A DNA stretch of 64,000 nt from Bacillota bacterium (lineage in GTDB: Bacteria > Bacillota > Clostridia > Lachnospirales > Lachnospiraceae). Each line of letters begins with the position of its first letter. Position 1 is the stretch's first letter. The DNA lies in assembly GCA_023392535.1 (NCBI GenBank), contig JAEVYY010000010.1, positions 1 to 64,000 on the forward strand, given 5' to 3'. A model generated the notes under the pieces. That model was not told where the DNA came from. It did no database searches and saw nothing but the letters and a program-made list of their open reading frames with translations. Shown one piece after another: positions 1 through 7,634 of this stretch. The position numbers and the translations under genes are program-made.

Positions 1-81
1 TGTACCCCGTATTTTTGATACTTTTATTATACCAAAAAAAGGGATAAAAGTCTCAAAAATGCAAAGGTTTCAGACTACCTG

Positions 82-111
82 TAAAGAAAAATCCACGGCG
101 AATGCCGTGGA
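82..111 (-). terminator. Intrinsic terminator for - strand transcripts
   Basis: An 8-bp perfect stem (92-99 with 104-111) closes a 4-base loop. Read on the - strand it is followed by a run of Ts (TTTTTCTTT), as in a Rho-independent terminator. On the + strand the trailing sequence has only a poor T run. It lies downstream of the decayed transposase and may be the old end of its transcript or of a lost neighbour. Confidence 0.5.
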
Positions 112-128
112 CTTTGTCTACAGTCTGC

Positions 129-148
129 AATCTCTTTTACAAGAGATT
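129..148. repeat. Small perfect inverted repeat
   Basis: AATCTCTT and AAGAGATT form an 8-bp stem with a 4-base loop, just beyond the broken end of the IS110 relic. There is no T tract on either side. It may be debris of the element's end. No function can be assigned. Confidence 0.3.
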
Positions 149-192
149 TGTATAAGGTAAGTAAGCTGTTTAGTTCTACATCAAAAATAGAA

Positions 193-597
193 TTACTTTA
201 AAGAATAAGCGTGGTAAAGTCCTTTTGAATGGGGTTTGTACGTAACAGTCATTAACCACCGAGCTATTGATTCGCAGTCAACAGAATCGGTTTTGGTTCG
301 CCTTAAAGAAGTGGATTTCTTATATTCCTTGATTAAAACTGGATTAACTTCCATGAAGCTGTGGTTGGCATTTTCAAGGAAGAGTTCAAGATTGAGGGCA
401 TAATGGGCTGTTGATTTAAACCCTATTTTTATATCCTCAGTGTTGGAGAGAGAATGAAATGTAGTAATAAGTTGTTCAAAGCCAGACTTATCATTTTTGA
501 TAGTAAACTTTGAAATAACTTTTTGATCAGCTGCAGAAATGATACAGCAATCATGTTAGTATTTGGAAATATCAATTCCAACAAAGTACATTGACAT
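193..597 (-). pseudogene. IS110-family transposase N-terminal remnant
   Basis: Translating the - strand from 597 gives MSMYFVGIDISKY, then a stop codon (556-558), then an uninterrupted stretch containing SGFEQL, GFKSTAHYALNLE, VNPVLIKEY and RRTKTDSVDCESIARWL, ending in a second stop at 193-195. Those blocks are typical of the N-terminal DEDD catalytic domain of IS110-family transposases, where the first D lies in GIDISK. The C-terminal Transposase_20 domain is absent, so the gene has an internal stop and a 3' deletion. A strong AGGAGG (607-612) still precedes the start with 9-nt spacing. It is not functional. Family assignment is good; the exact subgroup is not determined. Confidence 0.8.
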
Positions 598-790
598 AGA
601 GAAATACCTCCTGATTTGCTAAATTTAGCACTGCTGTCTTCCACAGAGAATTCGACTGTGTAATCACGTAAATACAAACGTCTATTGAACCTAATTGGTT
701 CTATGCGTTAACAAACTGATTAACAGTGATAGATAAAAAGCTGTGGTCTGAGTCACCTCGTAACAGTCAAAGCTGTAAAAAATGAAATAC
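598..790 (-). ncRNA. Possible relic of an IS110 bridge-RNA region
   Basis: About 190 bases of non-coding DNA lie directly upstream of the transposase relic on the - strand. In IS110-group elements the left-end non-coding segment encodes the bridge RNA. Here a clear stem-loop (739-774) has complementary arms AGCTTTG and CACAGCT with one mismatch, then CTG/CAG and a short inner helix. Position and size fit the 5' stem-loop of such an RNA, but I cannot place target or donor loops. Inference from position and structure only. Confidence 0.35.
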
Positions 791-877
791 AGATCCACAG
801 TGATTTTATAAATATATCAAAGATGGATACAAAACCCCAGAGAACCTGGGAGAAAGGAATAATCTAGTCACCATCTA

Positions 878-1210
878 ATGATGATTGGATTATACGTAAA
901 AATGAATCAGGAAAGAGCGGAAAAGGAAAGAAAAGAACTTAATAAAAAACTGATAAAGGCTACTTTTAAGAGTGAATGGAGAAGTAGAAAAAAAGTGATT
1001 TTCCTTTCCTATATCATTGATGTTATCGCTATTTTCTTTGCCCTAAAAATTGCAGATTTTATTATTGGATTATTAGCGATTGATTTCTGGCTAGTGGATT
1101 TTGCCATAAAGGCTGCATTTATAATTGCCATACTTCAGATCAGCTCCTGCATTCTTAGGGGTGCTTTCAAAATCAAATTAAGTAATCTGTCAAATGAAGG
1201 ATGCAGTTAA
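878..1210 (+). CDS. Small membrane protein of unknown function
   Basis: A 110-residue open frame. Residues about 8-38 are a charged, Lys/Glu/Arg-rich amphipathic segment. Two or three hydrophobic segments follow: IFLSYIIDVIAIFFALKIA (about 41-59), a short one near 62-72, and AAFIIAILQISSCIL (about 79-93). No family is recognised. The ribosome binding site is weak: GAAAGGA lies about 20 bases before the ATG, and a second ATG at 902 has no better site, so the start is uncertain. A small CCCAG/CTGGG hairpin (836-850) precedes it. The hydrophobic pattern and charge layout look like real coding sequence rather than chance. It ends about 100 bases before the next gene. Confidence 0.45.
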   Translation: MMIGLYVKMNQERAEKERKELNKKLIKATFKSEWRSRKKVIFLSYIIDVIAIFFALKIADFIIGLLAIDFWLVDFAIKAAFIIAILQISSCILRGAFKIKLSNLSNEGCS

Positions 1211-1312
1211 GAACACAATCCAAAATCTCAAACAGAATAATATAGCAGGTTATTATGTGGGTGATTTTGGCTATTAACAGGATGAAAATAGATAGTATGA
1301 TAGGAGAGGATA

Positions 1313-1780
1313 ATGAAAATGAGCAATAAAAATAAAATTCTTATTCTGCTGATCGCAGTATTGGTATGCAGTCTTATTGGCATATATTTTTTAGATAGGC
1401 ATAATAAAAAAACAGAAGATCCATTTATAAACATAGTGAATAGTAATCAATTAATTAAGGAATCTACAGAAAAATATAATTCGATAAGGGTTTATCAACA
1501 AAAAGGTCAACTGATTGTGAATGCAGAGTCAGAATCAGATTTTTTTGATGGAGCGCAGTTCACGATTCCAACCAAGGGGGAAATAGACGCTTCCAAGGTG
1601 GAAATTATCTGGACGACCGTAATGGGGGGACCGGTAGAGACGGAAGGAAATGAGAGGGTTGTGGCAGAAATAAGGGTTCAGGAAGAGGGAGAAATCATCT
1701 TTGATAAAAAGATTAATTTTGCAAAAAAAGGAATGGATATTGTTGTAGATATGTTAGAAAAAAATGCAAAAGGTAAATAA
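1313..1780 (+). CDS. Anchored extracytoplasmic protein, unknown function
   Basis: The 155-residue product opens with a short basic segment (KMSNKNK) and one hydrophobic helix (about residues 8-27), then a Lys-rich linker and a soluble domain of about 120 residues. There is no lipobox and no clear signal-peptidase site, so it is probably an N-terminally anchored protein facing outward. GGAGAGGA sits just before the ATG. It stops 44 bases before msrAB and may be cotranscribed with it. That neighbour repairs oxidised proteins, which hints at an envelope or stress role but does not show one. No domain recognised. Confidence 0.7.
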   Translation: MKMSNKNKILILLIAVLVCSLIGIYFLDRHNKKTEDPFINIVNSNQLIKESTEKYNSIRVYQQKGQLIVNAESESDFFDGAQFTIPTKGEIDASKVEIIWTTVMGGPVETEGNERVVAEIRVQEEGEIIFDKKINFAKKGMDIVVDMLEKNAKGK

Positions 1781-1824
1781 TAAATATATGTTAGATGGTT
1801 TTTTGTGTGAAAGGAGTAATGCAT

Positions 1825-2772
1825 ATGGCAGTTATCTATCTAGCGGGTGGTTGTTTTTGGGGAACCGAGAAATATTTGTCCAAAGTAATGGGTGTCAAAG
1901 AAACAGAAGTCGGATATGCCAATGGAAACAAAGTCCGTCCGTCCTATGAAGAAGTATGTAATGGATCGGGTCATGCTGAGGTGGTAAAGGTAACCTATGA
2001 TGAAACGAAGATATCCCTAAACTTCCTCTTAGAAATCTTTTATGAATGTATCAATCCCATATCCGTAAACCGGCAGGGAGGTGATAGGGGAATCCAATAT
2101 CGTACTGGTATTTATTATGAAGAGGAAAAGGACAGTTGGATTATCTTAGATTCTATTAAGAAACTGCAGAGAAATTTTGACGAACCCATTGCGATTGAAG
2201 TAAAAAGACTTGAGAATTATGCGAAAGCGGAGGAATATCATCAACAATATCTGGAGAAACATCCGTCTGGTTATTGTCACATTATTCCCCCAGTCTTTGA
2301 AAAAGCGAAAAAAGCCCTTATAGATCCCGTTTTGTACCATAAACCGGACCCAAATGCATTACGCGCTGGTCTGAATGAAATGCAATATGCTGTGACACAG
2401 AATAATGCCACGGAGCCACCATTTCAAAATGAGTGTTACGATTTATTTGAGGAAGGTATTTATGTGGATATCACTACAGGAGAACCTTTATTTACTTCAA
2501 AGGAAAAATTCGATTCCGGATGCGGCTGGCCAAGTTTCACAGAACCGATCGATCCTTATGTATTGCAAGAGAAGAGGGATTGCTCCCATGGGATGGAGCG
2601 TACGGAAGTAAGAAGCCGGATTGGAGACGCGCATCTTGGACATGTTTTTGAAGATGGACCAAAAGACAAAGGAGGACTCCGCTATTGTATTAACAGTGCA
2701 GCATTACGCTTTATCCCCCAAAAAGATATGGAAAAAGAAGGTTATGGATTCTTGAGCTATCTATTTCAATAG
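1825..2772 (+). CDS. msrAB: Bifunctional methionine sulfoxide reductase MsrA/MsrB
   Basis: Reduces both S- and R-diastereomers of methionine sulfoxide in proteins. The 315-residue chain has an N-terminal MsrA domain beginning LAGGCFWGTEKYL, where the Cys of GCFWG is the known nucleophile. The C-terminal MsrB domain (about 185-305) has SGCGWPSF, RIGDAHLGHVF and RYCINSAALRF, with the Cys of RYCIN as catalytic residue. I do not see the paired CxxC zinc sites present in some MsrBs. I chose the ATG at 1825 because AAGGAG at 1811-1816 is 8 bases away; the ATG at 1819 would be only 2 bases away. No signal peptide, so cytoplasmic. Fusion in the A-B order is common in Firmicutes. Confidence 0.95.
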   Translation: MAVIYLAGGCFWGTEKYLSKVMGVKETEVGYANGNKVRPSYEEVCNGSGHAEVVKVTYDETKISLNFLLEIFYECINPISVNRQGGDRGIQYRTGIYYEEEKDSWIILDSIKKLQRNFDEPIAIEVKRLENYAKAEEYHQQYLEKHPSGYCHIIPPVFEKAKKALIDPVLYHKPDPNALRAGLNEMQYAVTQNNATEPPFQNECYDLFEEGIYVDITTGEPLFTSKEKFDSGCGWPSFTEPIDPYVLQEKRDCSHGMERTEVRSRIGDAHLGHVFEDGPKDKGGLRYCINSAALRFIPQKDMEKEGYGFLSYLFQ

Positions 2773-2811
2773 AATAGGAAGATAGGTGAGAAACAAGAAG
2801 GAGGCAACTAA

Positions 2812-3330
2812 ATGGAGTGTCAGATCAGAGCATGGCAACTTAGTGATGCAGCCAATCTAGCGCATGCATTAAGTAACAAAGAGGTGCAGAATAATTTACG
2901 TGATGGGTTACCGTTTCCCTATACGGAACAGGATGCCGTTGATTATATTCAGGCAATGTTACATGCTGAAACGAACACTGTTTTTCCATTTGCAATTACG
3001 GTCAATGACAAAGCAATCGGTAGTATTGGAGTATTTCGGAAAGATAATATCCACACTTGCACAGCGGAAATGGGTTACTATCTGGCAGAAGAATTCTGGG
3101 GAAAAGGAGTAGGAACCTGCGCCGTAAAAAAAGTATGTGAGTATATTTTTAATCATACGGATATCATTCGCATTTTTGCAGAGCCATTTACCCACAATAT
3201 GGCTTCTTGCCGGATTCTTGAAAAAAGTGGCTTTCGATATGAAGGAACACTTCGCAGTAATGCGGTAAAAAATGGGAAAATTCTGGATATGAAGATCTAT
3301 GCCCGTATCAAAGGTGATGATGTGGGCTAA
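2812..3330 (+). CDS. GNAT acetyltransferase, RimJ/RimL type
   Basis: A 172-residue protein with the layout of RimJ/RimL-like N-acetyltransferases: an N-terminal RAWQLSDAANL block, a central AEMGYYLAEEFWGKGVGT block (motif A, the acetyl-CoA pyrophosphate loop is GKGVGT), then ILEKSGFRYEGTLR and a C-terminal MKIYARIK strand. Such enzymes acetylate protein N-termini, aminoglycosides or small amines; the substrate cannot be read from the sequence. GAAGGAGG lies 7 bases before the ATG. It follows msrAB by 39 bases in the same direction, probably as part of one transcript. Confidence 0.88.
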   Translation: MECQIRAWQLSDAANLAHALSNKEVQNNLRDGLPFPYTEQDAVDYIQAMLHAETNTVFPFAITVNDKAIGSIGVFRKDNIHTCTAEMGYYLAEEFWGKGVGTCAVKKVCEYIFNHTDIIRIFAEPFTHNMASCRILEKSGFRYEGTLRSNAVKNGKILDMKIYARIKGDDVG

Positions 3331-3377
3331 TATAGATTGCTATCAGTTGGTGGAGTTTTACAAAGGGGGTACAAGAA

Positions 3378-3719
3378 TTGAATATACAGATATTTGGAAC
3401 CAGCAAATGTTTTGATACGAAGAAAGCCCAAAGATATTTTAAGGAGCGCGGAATTAAGTTTCAATTCATTGATTTGAAAGAAAAGGGTCTGAGCAAAGGA
3501 GAGTATACCAGTGTCAGGCAATCTGTCGGCGGATCGGAACATATGATAAATCATAATTGTAAAGACAAGGATACGTTGGCGTTGGTCCAATACCTTACTG
3601 AGGAAGACAGGGATGAGAAGTTATTGGAGAATCAACAAATCCTAAAAACTCCAATAGTTAGGAACGGTCGGATGGCTACTGTAGGGTTTCAACCAGATGT
3701 TTGGAAAACATGGGAATGA
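3378..3719 (+). CDS. ArsC/Spx-family thioredoxin-fold protein
   Basis: The 113-residue protein has the ArsC/Spx fold signature: IFGTSKCFDTKKAQRYF near the N-terminus and LKTPIVRNG (the cis-proline loop) near residue 90. It has a single N-terminal Cys (residue 11) instead of the CxxC of Spx, which is the arsenate-reductase-like arrangement, but no arsenic resistance genes adjoin it. Translation starts at a TTG preceded by AAAGGGGG; no better start is seen. It sits between an acetyltransferase and a flavoprotein. Known members are arsenate reductases or redox-responsive regulators; which applies here is open. Confidence 0.82.
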   Translation: MNIQIFGTSKCFDTKKAQRYFKERGIKFQFIDLKEKGLSKGEYTSVRQSVGGSEHMINHNCKDKDTLALVQYLTEEDRDEKLLENQQILKTPIVRNGRMATVGFQPDVWKTWE

Positions 3720-3726
3720 GGGATAA

Positions 3727-4425
3727 ATGATTCATGCATTGAAAACCGTAATGATACATGGACAAAATCATAAAGGGTCTACGTACCAGATTGCTAATAT
3801 GCTTGCTAAAAAAATAGGTGGAGAGGTAATTACTTATTTTCTTCCAGATGATTTTGGTGAATTTTGCATTGGGTGTAACAATTGTTTTATGAAATCAGAA
3901 TCAGCTTGTCCCCATTTTGAAAAATTAAATCCAATATCAAATGCGATAGAAAAAGCAGATATTGTTATATTAGCGAGTCCTGTTTATGTATATCATGCCA
4001 CAGGTGCAATGAAAAATTTTCTGGATCATTATGGTTACCAATGGATGGTGCATCGCCCGAACGAAGCAATGTTTAAAAAGCAGGGTGTATGTATTTCGAC
4101 GGCAGCAGGCGCAGGTATGCGATCAACAAATAAGGATATGTCGGATAGTATGTTTTTTTGGGGCATTGGGAAGATTTACCGATATGGAATTGCTGTACAG
4201 GCAATTGCTTATAAGGATGTATCTTGGAAGATTAAGCGGAAAATAGATAAAAAAACAACTCATTTAGCCAGAAAGATCACCAATAGGAGCCAAAAGATAT
4301 CCCCTGGTTTTAAGACCAGATTATATTTTTATTTGATGAGAGCGGTAATGAAGAAGGGGTGGAATCAGACAGATGTGGAGTATTGGAGAGAAAAGGGCTG
4401 GATTGCGAAAGTGCGCCCCTGGTAG
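3727..4425 (+). CDS. NADPH-dependent FMN reductase-like flavoprotein
   Basis: The 232-residue product begins with a flavodoxin-like Rossmann strand and phosphate loop (VMIHGQNHKGSTYQIA), followed by a Cys cluster CIGCNNCFMK and later ASPVYVYHATGAMKNFLD, typical of the NADPH-dependent FMN reductase/iron-sulfur flavoprotein group. The CIGCNNC motif may hold a cluster or a redox disulfide. The C-terminal about 60 residues are basic and less conserved. It starts 7 bases after the ArsC-like gene. Likely an electron-transfer oxidoreductase acting in the cytoplasm; the substrate is unknown. Confidence 0.85.
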   Translation: MIHALKTVMIHGQNHKGSTYQIANMLAKKIGGEVITYFLPDDFGEFCIGCNNCFMKSESACPHFEKLNPISNAIEKADIVILASPVYVYHATGAMKNFLDHYGYQWMVHRPNEAMFKKQGVCISTAAGAGMRSTNKDMSDSMFFWGIGKIYRYGIAVQAIAYKDVSWKIKRKIDKKTTHLARKITNRSQKISPGFKTRLYFYLMRAVMKKGWNQTDVEYWREKGWIAKVRPW

Positions 4426-4451
4426 TTGTTACACTAGAAAGACATCAACAT

Positions 4452-4479
4452 TTGACAAATAATATAAGTATGATACAAT
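4452..4479 (+). promoter_or_regulatory. SigmaA-type promoter
   Basis: TTGACA (4452-4457) and TACAAT (4474-4479) are separated by 16 bases. Transcription would begin near 4486, only about 26 bases before the terminator hairpin at 4512-4566, so a very short RNA or a conditional leader is predicted. Confidence 0.65.
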
Positions 4480-4511
4480 AAGGTTAATTAAATAAAAAAG
4501 AACCGTCTTAA

Positions 4512-4566
4512 AAGAAGGGCTTTTAATATCATGTGCAGGCATGTTATGGAAGCCCTTCTTTTTTTC
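4512..4566 (+). terminator. Intrinsic terminator / possible attenuator
   Basis: AAGAAGGGCTT (4512-4522) pairs perfectly with AAGCCCTTCTT (4550-4560), followed by a T-rich run to 4566. The 27-base loop contains CATG repeats that can pair. It lies after a good promoter and before the gene at 4598, whose ribosome binding site is just outside it. It could end upstream transcription, define a short RNA, or attenuate the downstream gene. Confidence 0.75.
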
Positions 4567-4597
4567 TAATAGGAAAGCATGTGAAAGGAGTTATAAA

Positions 4598-5350
4598 ATG
4601 AATATTGTCGGTAAAAGTGTCATACATGTTAAATTTGGGAAGGGTGAGATTATAAAGCAATACGAAAACAAGATGGAAGTAGATTTTGGATCTTCGGTCA
4701 AATGCTTTTTGTATCCGGATTCTTTTGAGAATTTTTTCCAGACATCGGATGAAAGAACAAAACAATATATTAAAAAAGAACTGGAACTATATAAAGAAGT
4801 CAAGAAAAAAAAGGAATATGAAAAAGAAATCAGGATGCAAAAAAAGATTCTTAAAAATAAGGCCAGTTCACATGGTGTTTTCGATATAAAAGAGGAAGAC
4901 TTTACGTCATTTACAGATTTCTGGGAAATCTATACAGATAATAGTAATAAAAGAAGTTTGAATGGAAAATTCACAGTTCCTAATAAATTGAATATGAATT
5001 CTGCCTGTATTCTTACGATGAAAGAAAAATGGAAAAAAGAAAATGAAAGAAAAGTGATCGGACTTTTTATGACAGAGGAGGATTTTATAGGGGCAAATTG
5101 TCAAGATGGTGTGATAACTGCTCATGAAAAATATAGGATACTACTTGATTGCTACGAACCCATCTATTTTTGGAACTTTTTCCCAGAAGAAAAGCGTTTA
5201 AAAAGTTGGGGAAGTAAAAAGATGAAATATACGTCCACCATAACCGTAAAAGAAATACTAAATAAGATAAGCAATGCAGATATCGAAGATGAATTGAAAG
5301 AAGAAGTGATTGAATTTGACAGATATTTTTGCGAAGAAAATTCTATATAA
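4598..5350 (+). CDS. Conserved-looking protein of unknown function
   Basis: A 250-residue, Lys/Glu-rich cytoplasmic protein. Residues about 1-50 (VIHVKFGKGEIIKQY and VDFGSSVKCFLYP) resemble the small beta-barrel FGxG domain found at the C-terminus of UvrD-like helicases and in many clostridial hypothetical proteins. A charged, probably coiled-coil segment (about 55-95) follows, then a globular region with no motif I recognise. An upstream in-frame ATG at 4541 lies inside the terminator hairpin; AAAGGAG ahead of 4598 marks the true start. Its leader carries its own promoter and terminator (4452-4566). Function unknown. Confidence 0.75.
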   Translation: MNIVGKSVIHVKFGKGEIIKQYENKMEVDFGSSVKCFLYPDSFENFFQTSDERTKQYIKKELELYKEVKKKKEYEKEIRMQKKILKNKASSHGVFDIKEEDFTSFTDFWEIYTDNSNKRSLNGKFTVPNKLNMNSACILTMKEKWKKENERKVIGLFMTEEDFIGANCQDGVITAHEKYRILLDCYEPIYFWNFFPEEKRLKSWGSKKMKYTSTITVKEILNKISNADIEDELKEEVIEFDRYFCEENSI

Positions 5351-5442
5351 AAAATAGACCTTTTAAGGGGGTGATTCAAATGGATGTCTATGACAGCAAT
5401 CGCAATTATAAAACATAAACAATGAAAAAGGAGATTTCTAGT

Positions 5443-5976
5443 ATGTATACATTAAATGTTGAAAAGCGTGATTTAGCTATTAAGGCCAAAAAAATAAGAA
5501 AAAATGGTATGGTGCCATGTAGCATTTCGGATGGTAAAAAAAGTGAATCGATCCATATCCAGATTCCGGAAAATGATGCAAAGAAGCTATTAAGGGAAAA
5601 GGGAAAAGGCGGTAAGGTTCTTATAAAGTGCAAGGATAGTGAGAGCTATCAAGTTATCATCAAGAGTGTGGTCATGAAGCAACTAAATAATGAAATAGAG
5701 AATATTACTTTTCAATTATTGAATGAAAATGAATATGTAAGTAGTTTTGCTAGAATAATCTTAAAAAATAAGGATAAAGTACCGACAATGGTCTATCAGT
5801 TAGTGACAGAAATTCCATATAGAGCATTACCACAAGATCTGGTGGAAGAGGTCATCATTGATCTTGGTAAGTTGGAACAGGGAAAAGGTTTAACACTGAA
5901 AGATCTACCTATTTGGAAAGATAGTAATTTGCAGATATCAATGGGAGAAAATACCTCTATCGTTAGTATTTCTTAA
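5443..5976 (+). CDS. Ribosomal protein L25/Ctc-like protein
   Basis: The 177-residue sequence follows the bL25/TL5/Ctc plan: an N-terminal 5S-rRNA-binding beta-barrel (TLNVEKRDLAIKAKKIRKNGMVP, where the RKNGMVP turn is characteristic) and a C-terminal domain with VEEVIIDLGKLEQGKGLTLKDL. Ctc proteins bind 5S rRNA in the large subunit and are stress-induced in Bacillus. The identity is diverged: the usual GH/NxP region is altered and the middle is unusual (KQLNNEIENITF). AAAGGAG precedes the ATG at 5443; the in-frame ATG at 5422 is upstream of that site and unlikely. It is not next to pth, its common partner. Confidence 0.75.
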   Translation: MYTLNVEKRDLAIKAKKIRKNGMVPCSISDGKKSESIHIQIPENDAKKLLREKGKGGKVLIKCKDSESYQVIIKSVVMKQLNNEIENITFQLLNENEYVSSFARIILKNKDKVPTMVYQLVTEIPYRALPQDLVEEVIIDLGKLEQGKGLTLKDLPIWKDSNLQISMGENTSIVSIS

Positions 5977-6162
5977 GAAAGTCCAGAAAGGGTGTTGCAT
6001 ACTCCTTTTTTATTTGATATACTGCTTTTTAGGGTTTAAAAAGATACAAAATGGGAGAAATAGGAATGATCCTTAGTAATGATTCATGGAAATTTAATGG
6101 GGGTAAGTTTGTTGCAATGCCAATGGACAGGCCGTGTTATTTCTATTTCCATTTTTGTAATT

Positions 6163-6199
6163 AATTTAGACGTTGATTGACATCAACGTCTAAATTTTT
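6163..6199 (+). terminator. Perfect 15-bp inverted repeat ahead of MATE gene
   Basis: AATTTAGACGTTGAT (6163-6177) and its exact reverse complement (6182-6196) enclose a 4-base loop, followed by a short T run (6195-6199). It lies 43 bases before the MATE start and about 190 bases after the L25-like gene. It could be a terminator for that gene, an attenuator, or a regulator-binding palindrome. Confidence 0.55.
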
Positions 6200-6242
6200 G
6201 CCTATCCATTTTAAATTCGTCAACGAAAGAAGGAGTATCCTA

Positions 6243-7583
6243 ATGTTAGATAAAGTTTTTTATAAAAAAGTAATTTCCTTAGTTATACCAATGGCAATAC
6301 AGAATTTAATTAATGTTGGAATCATGGCTGCAGATGTCATTATGCTTGGAAAAGTGGGAGAGACCGTTTTATCGGGTGCGTCTCTTGCTGGTCAGGTATA
6401 TTTTATACTGAGCTTGATCATATTTGGAATTACATCTGGTGCCAGTGTGTTGATTGCGCAATACTGGGGGAAAGAGGATACAGAAGCAATTGAAAAAATA
6501 ATTGCAATAGCAATGCGGATTGGTATTCTTGTGAGTATTATTTTTATGTTTGTTACATTATGGATTCCAGAACCTATCATGCGTATCTTTTCAAATGAAC
6601 CAGAAGTAATACAAGAAGGTGTCAAATATATCCGTATCATAGCATTCACATATCCATTAGTGTCAATTACGATGGTTTATCTGAATTTGATAAAGAGCAT
6701 TGAAAGAGTCATTATCTCGACAGTGGTATATGCAGCCTCTTTGACTATGAATATTATCATAAATGCCATACTGATCTTCGGATTGTTTGGAGCCCCGGCG
6801 ATGGGGATCAAAGGAGCCGCAATTGGAACTTTGTGTTCCAGAATCTTGGAATTGATTATTGTGTATTTCTATGCAACAAGGATTAATACCGATGTACAAA
6901 TACGATTGCAATACTTTCTTCATCAGGATGTGGTATTGCGCAAAGATTTTTTTAAATATAGCGGTCCTGTCATTATCAATGAGATGATTTGGGGATTGGG
7001 ATATTCTGCAAATGCAGCAATCGTCGGACATCTGGGAAGCAGTGCGGTAGCGGCTAATTCCGTTGCACAGGTAGCCAGGCAATTAGCAACTGTAATTGTG
7101 TTTGGAATCGGTAATGCGACTGCGATTATGATTGGAAAAGCGATTGGAGAAAAAAAGGAACAACTGGCAGAAATTTATGGTAAAAAATTTATTCGATTGG
7201 CAATTATATTTGGACTAATGGGAAGTTGTGTAATTCTTTTAGTAAGACCATTGATTATAAAAAATTTGAATTTTACCGGTCTTACTGCTGACTATATGAA
7301 TACGTTTTTATTAATGATGTCATATTATGTAGTGCTACAAGCCTTGAATGTGGTAATTATCGTAGGTATCCTGCGTGCAGGTGGAGATACAAAATTCGGC
7401 TTAATCATAGATGCTACCAGCATGTGGTGTTTCTCTATCCTATTGGGTGCCTTTGCAGCATTTGTATGGAAAGCTCCTATTAAGGTAGTATTCTTCCTAT
7501 TATTGGCAGATGAACTATTTAAGATACCATTCAGTCTGCATCGCTACAGTAAGAAAAAATGGCTCGTAAATGTAACCAGATAG
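6243..7583 (+). CDS. MATE-family multidrug/cation antiporter
   Basis: The 446-residue, 12-helix membrane protein matches the MATE family: VIPMAIQNLINVGIMAADVIMLG in helix 1, ISGASVLIAQYWG-like helix 2, and two pseudo-symmetric halves, the second beginning near FKYSGPVIINEMIWGLG (about residue 240). MATE proteins export cationic drugs or metabolites in exchange for Na+ or H+. The start at 6243 follows GAAGGAG; an in-frame extension upstream would run through the 6163-6199 palindrome and is rejected. A divergent regulator is absent; control may act through that palindrome. Confidence 0.92.
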   Translation: MLDKVFYKKVISLVIPMAIQNLINVGIMAADVIMLGKVGETVLSGASLAGQVYFILSLIIFGITSGASVLIAQYWGKEDTEAIEKIIAIAMRIGILVSIIFMFVTLWIPEPIMRIFSNEPEVIQEGVKYIRIIAFTYPLVSITMVYLNLIKSIERVIISTVVYAASLTMNIIINAILIFGLFGAPAMGIKGAAIGTLCSRILELIIVYFYATRINTDVQIRLQYFLHQDVVLRKDFFKYSGPVIINEMIWGLGYSANAAIVGHLGSSAVAANSVAQVARQLATVIVFGIGNATAIMIGKAIGEKKEQLAEIYGKKFIRLAIIFGLMGSCVILLVRPLIIKNLNFTGLTADYMNTFLLMMSYYVVLQALNVVIIVGILRAGGDTKFGLIIDATSMWCFSILLGAFAAFVWKAPIKVVFFLLLADELFKIPFSLHRYSKKKWLVNVTR

Positions 7584-7634
7584 TTGTATTAGTTACAACT
7601 ACTGTTATAGATAAAAAAAAACGGAGGATGAGTA

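Noticed and set aside
6663..7082. 139-codon open frame on the - strand within the MATE gene
   Set aside because: It lies wholly inside a clear MATE coding region, lacks a ribosome site and shows no family signal; it is a shadow frame.
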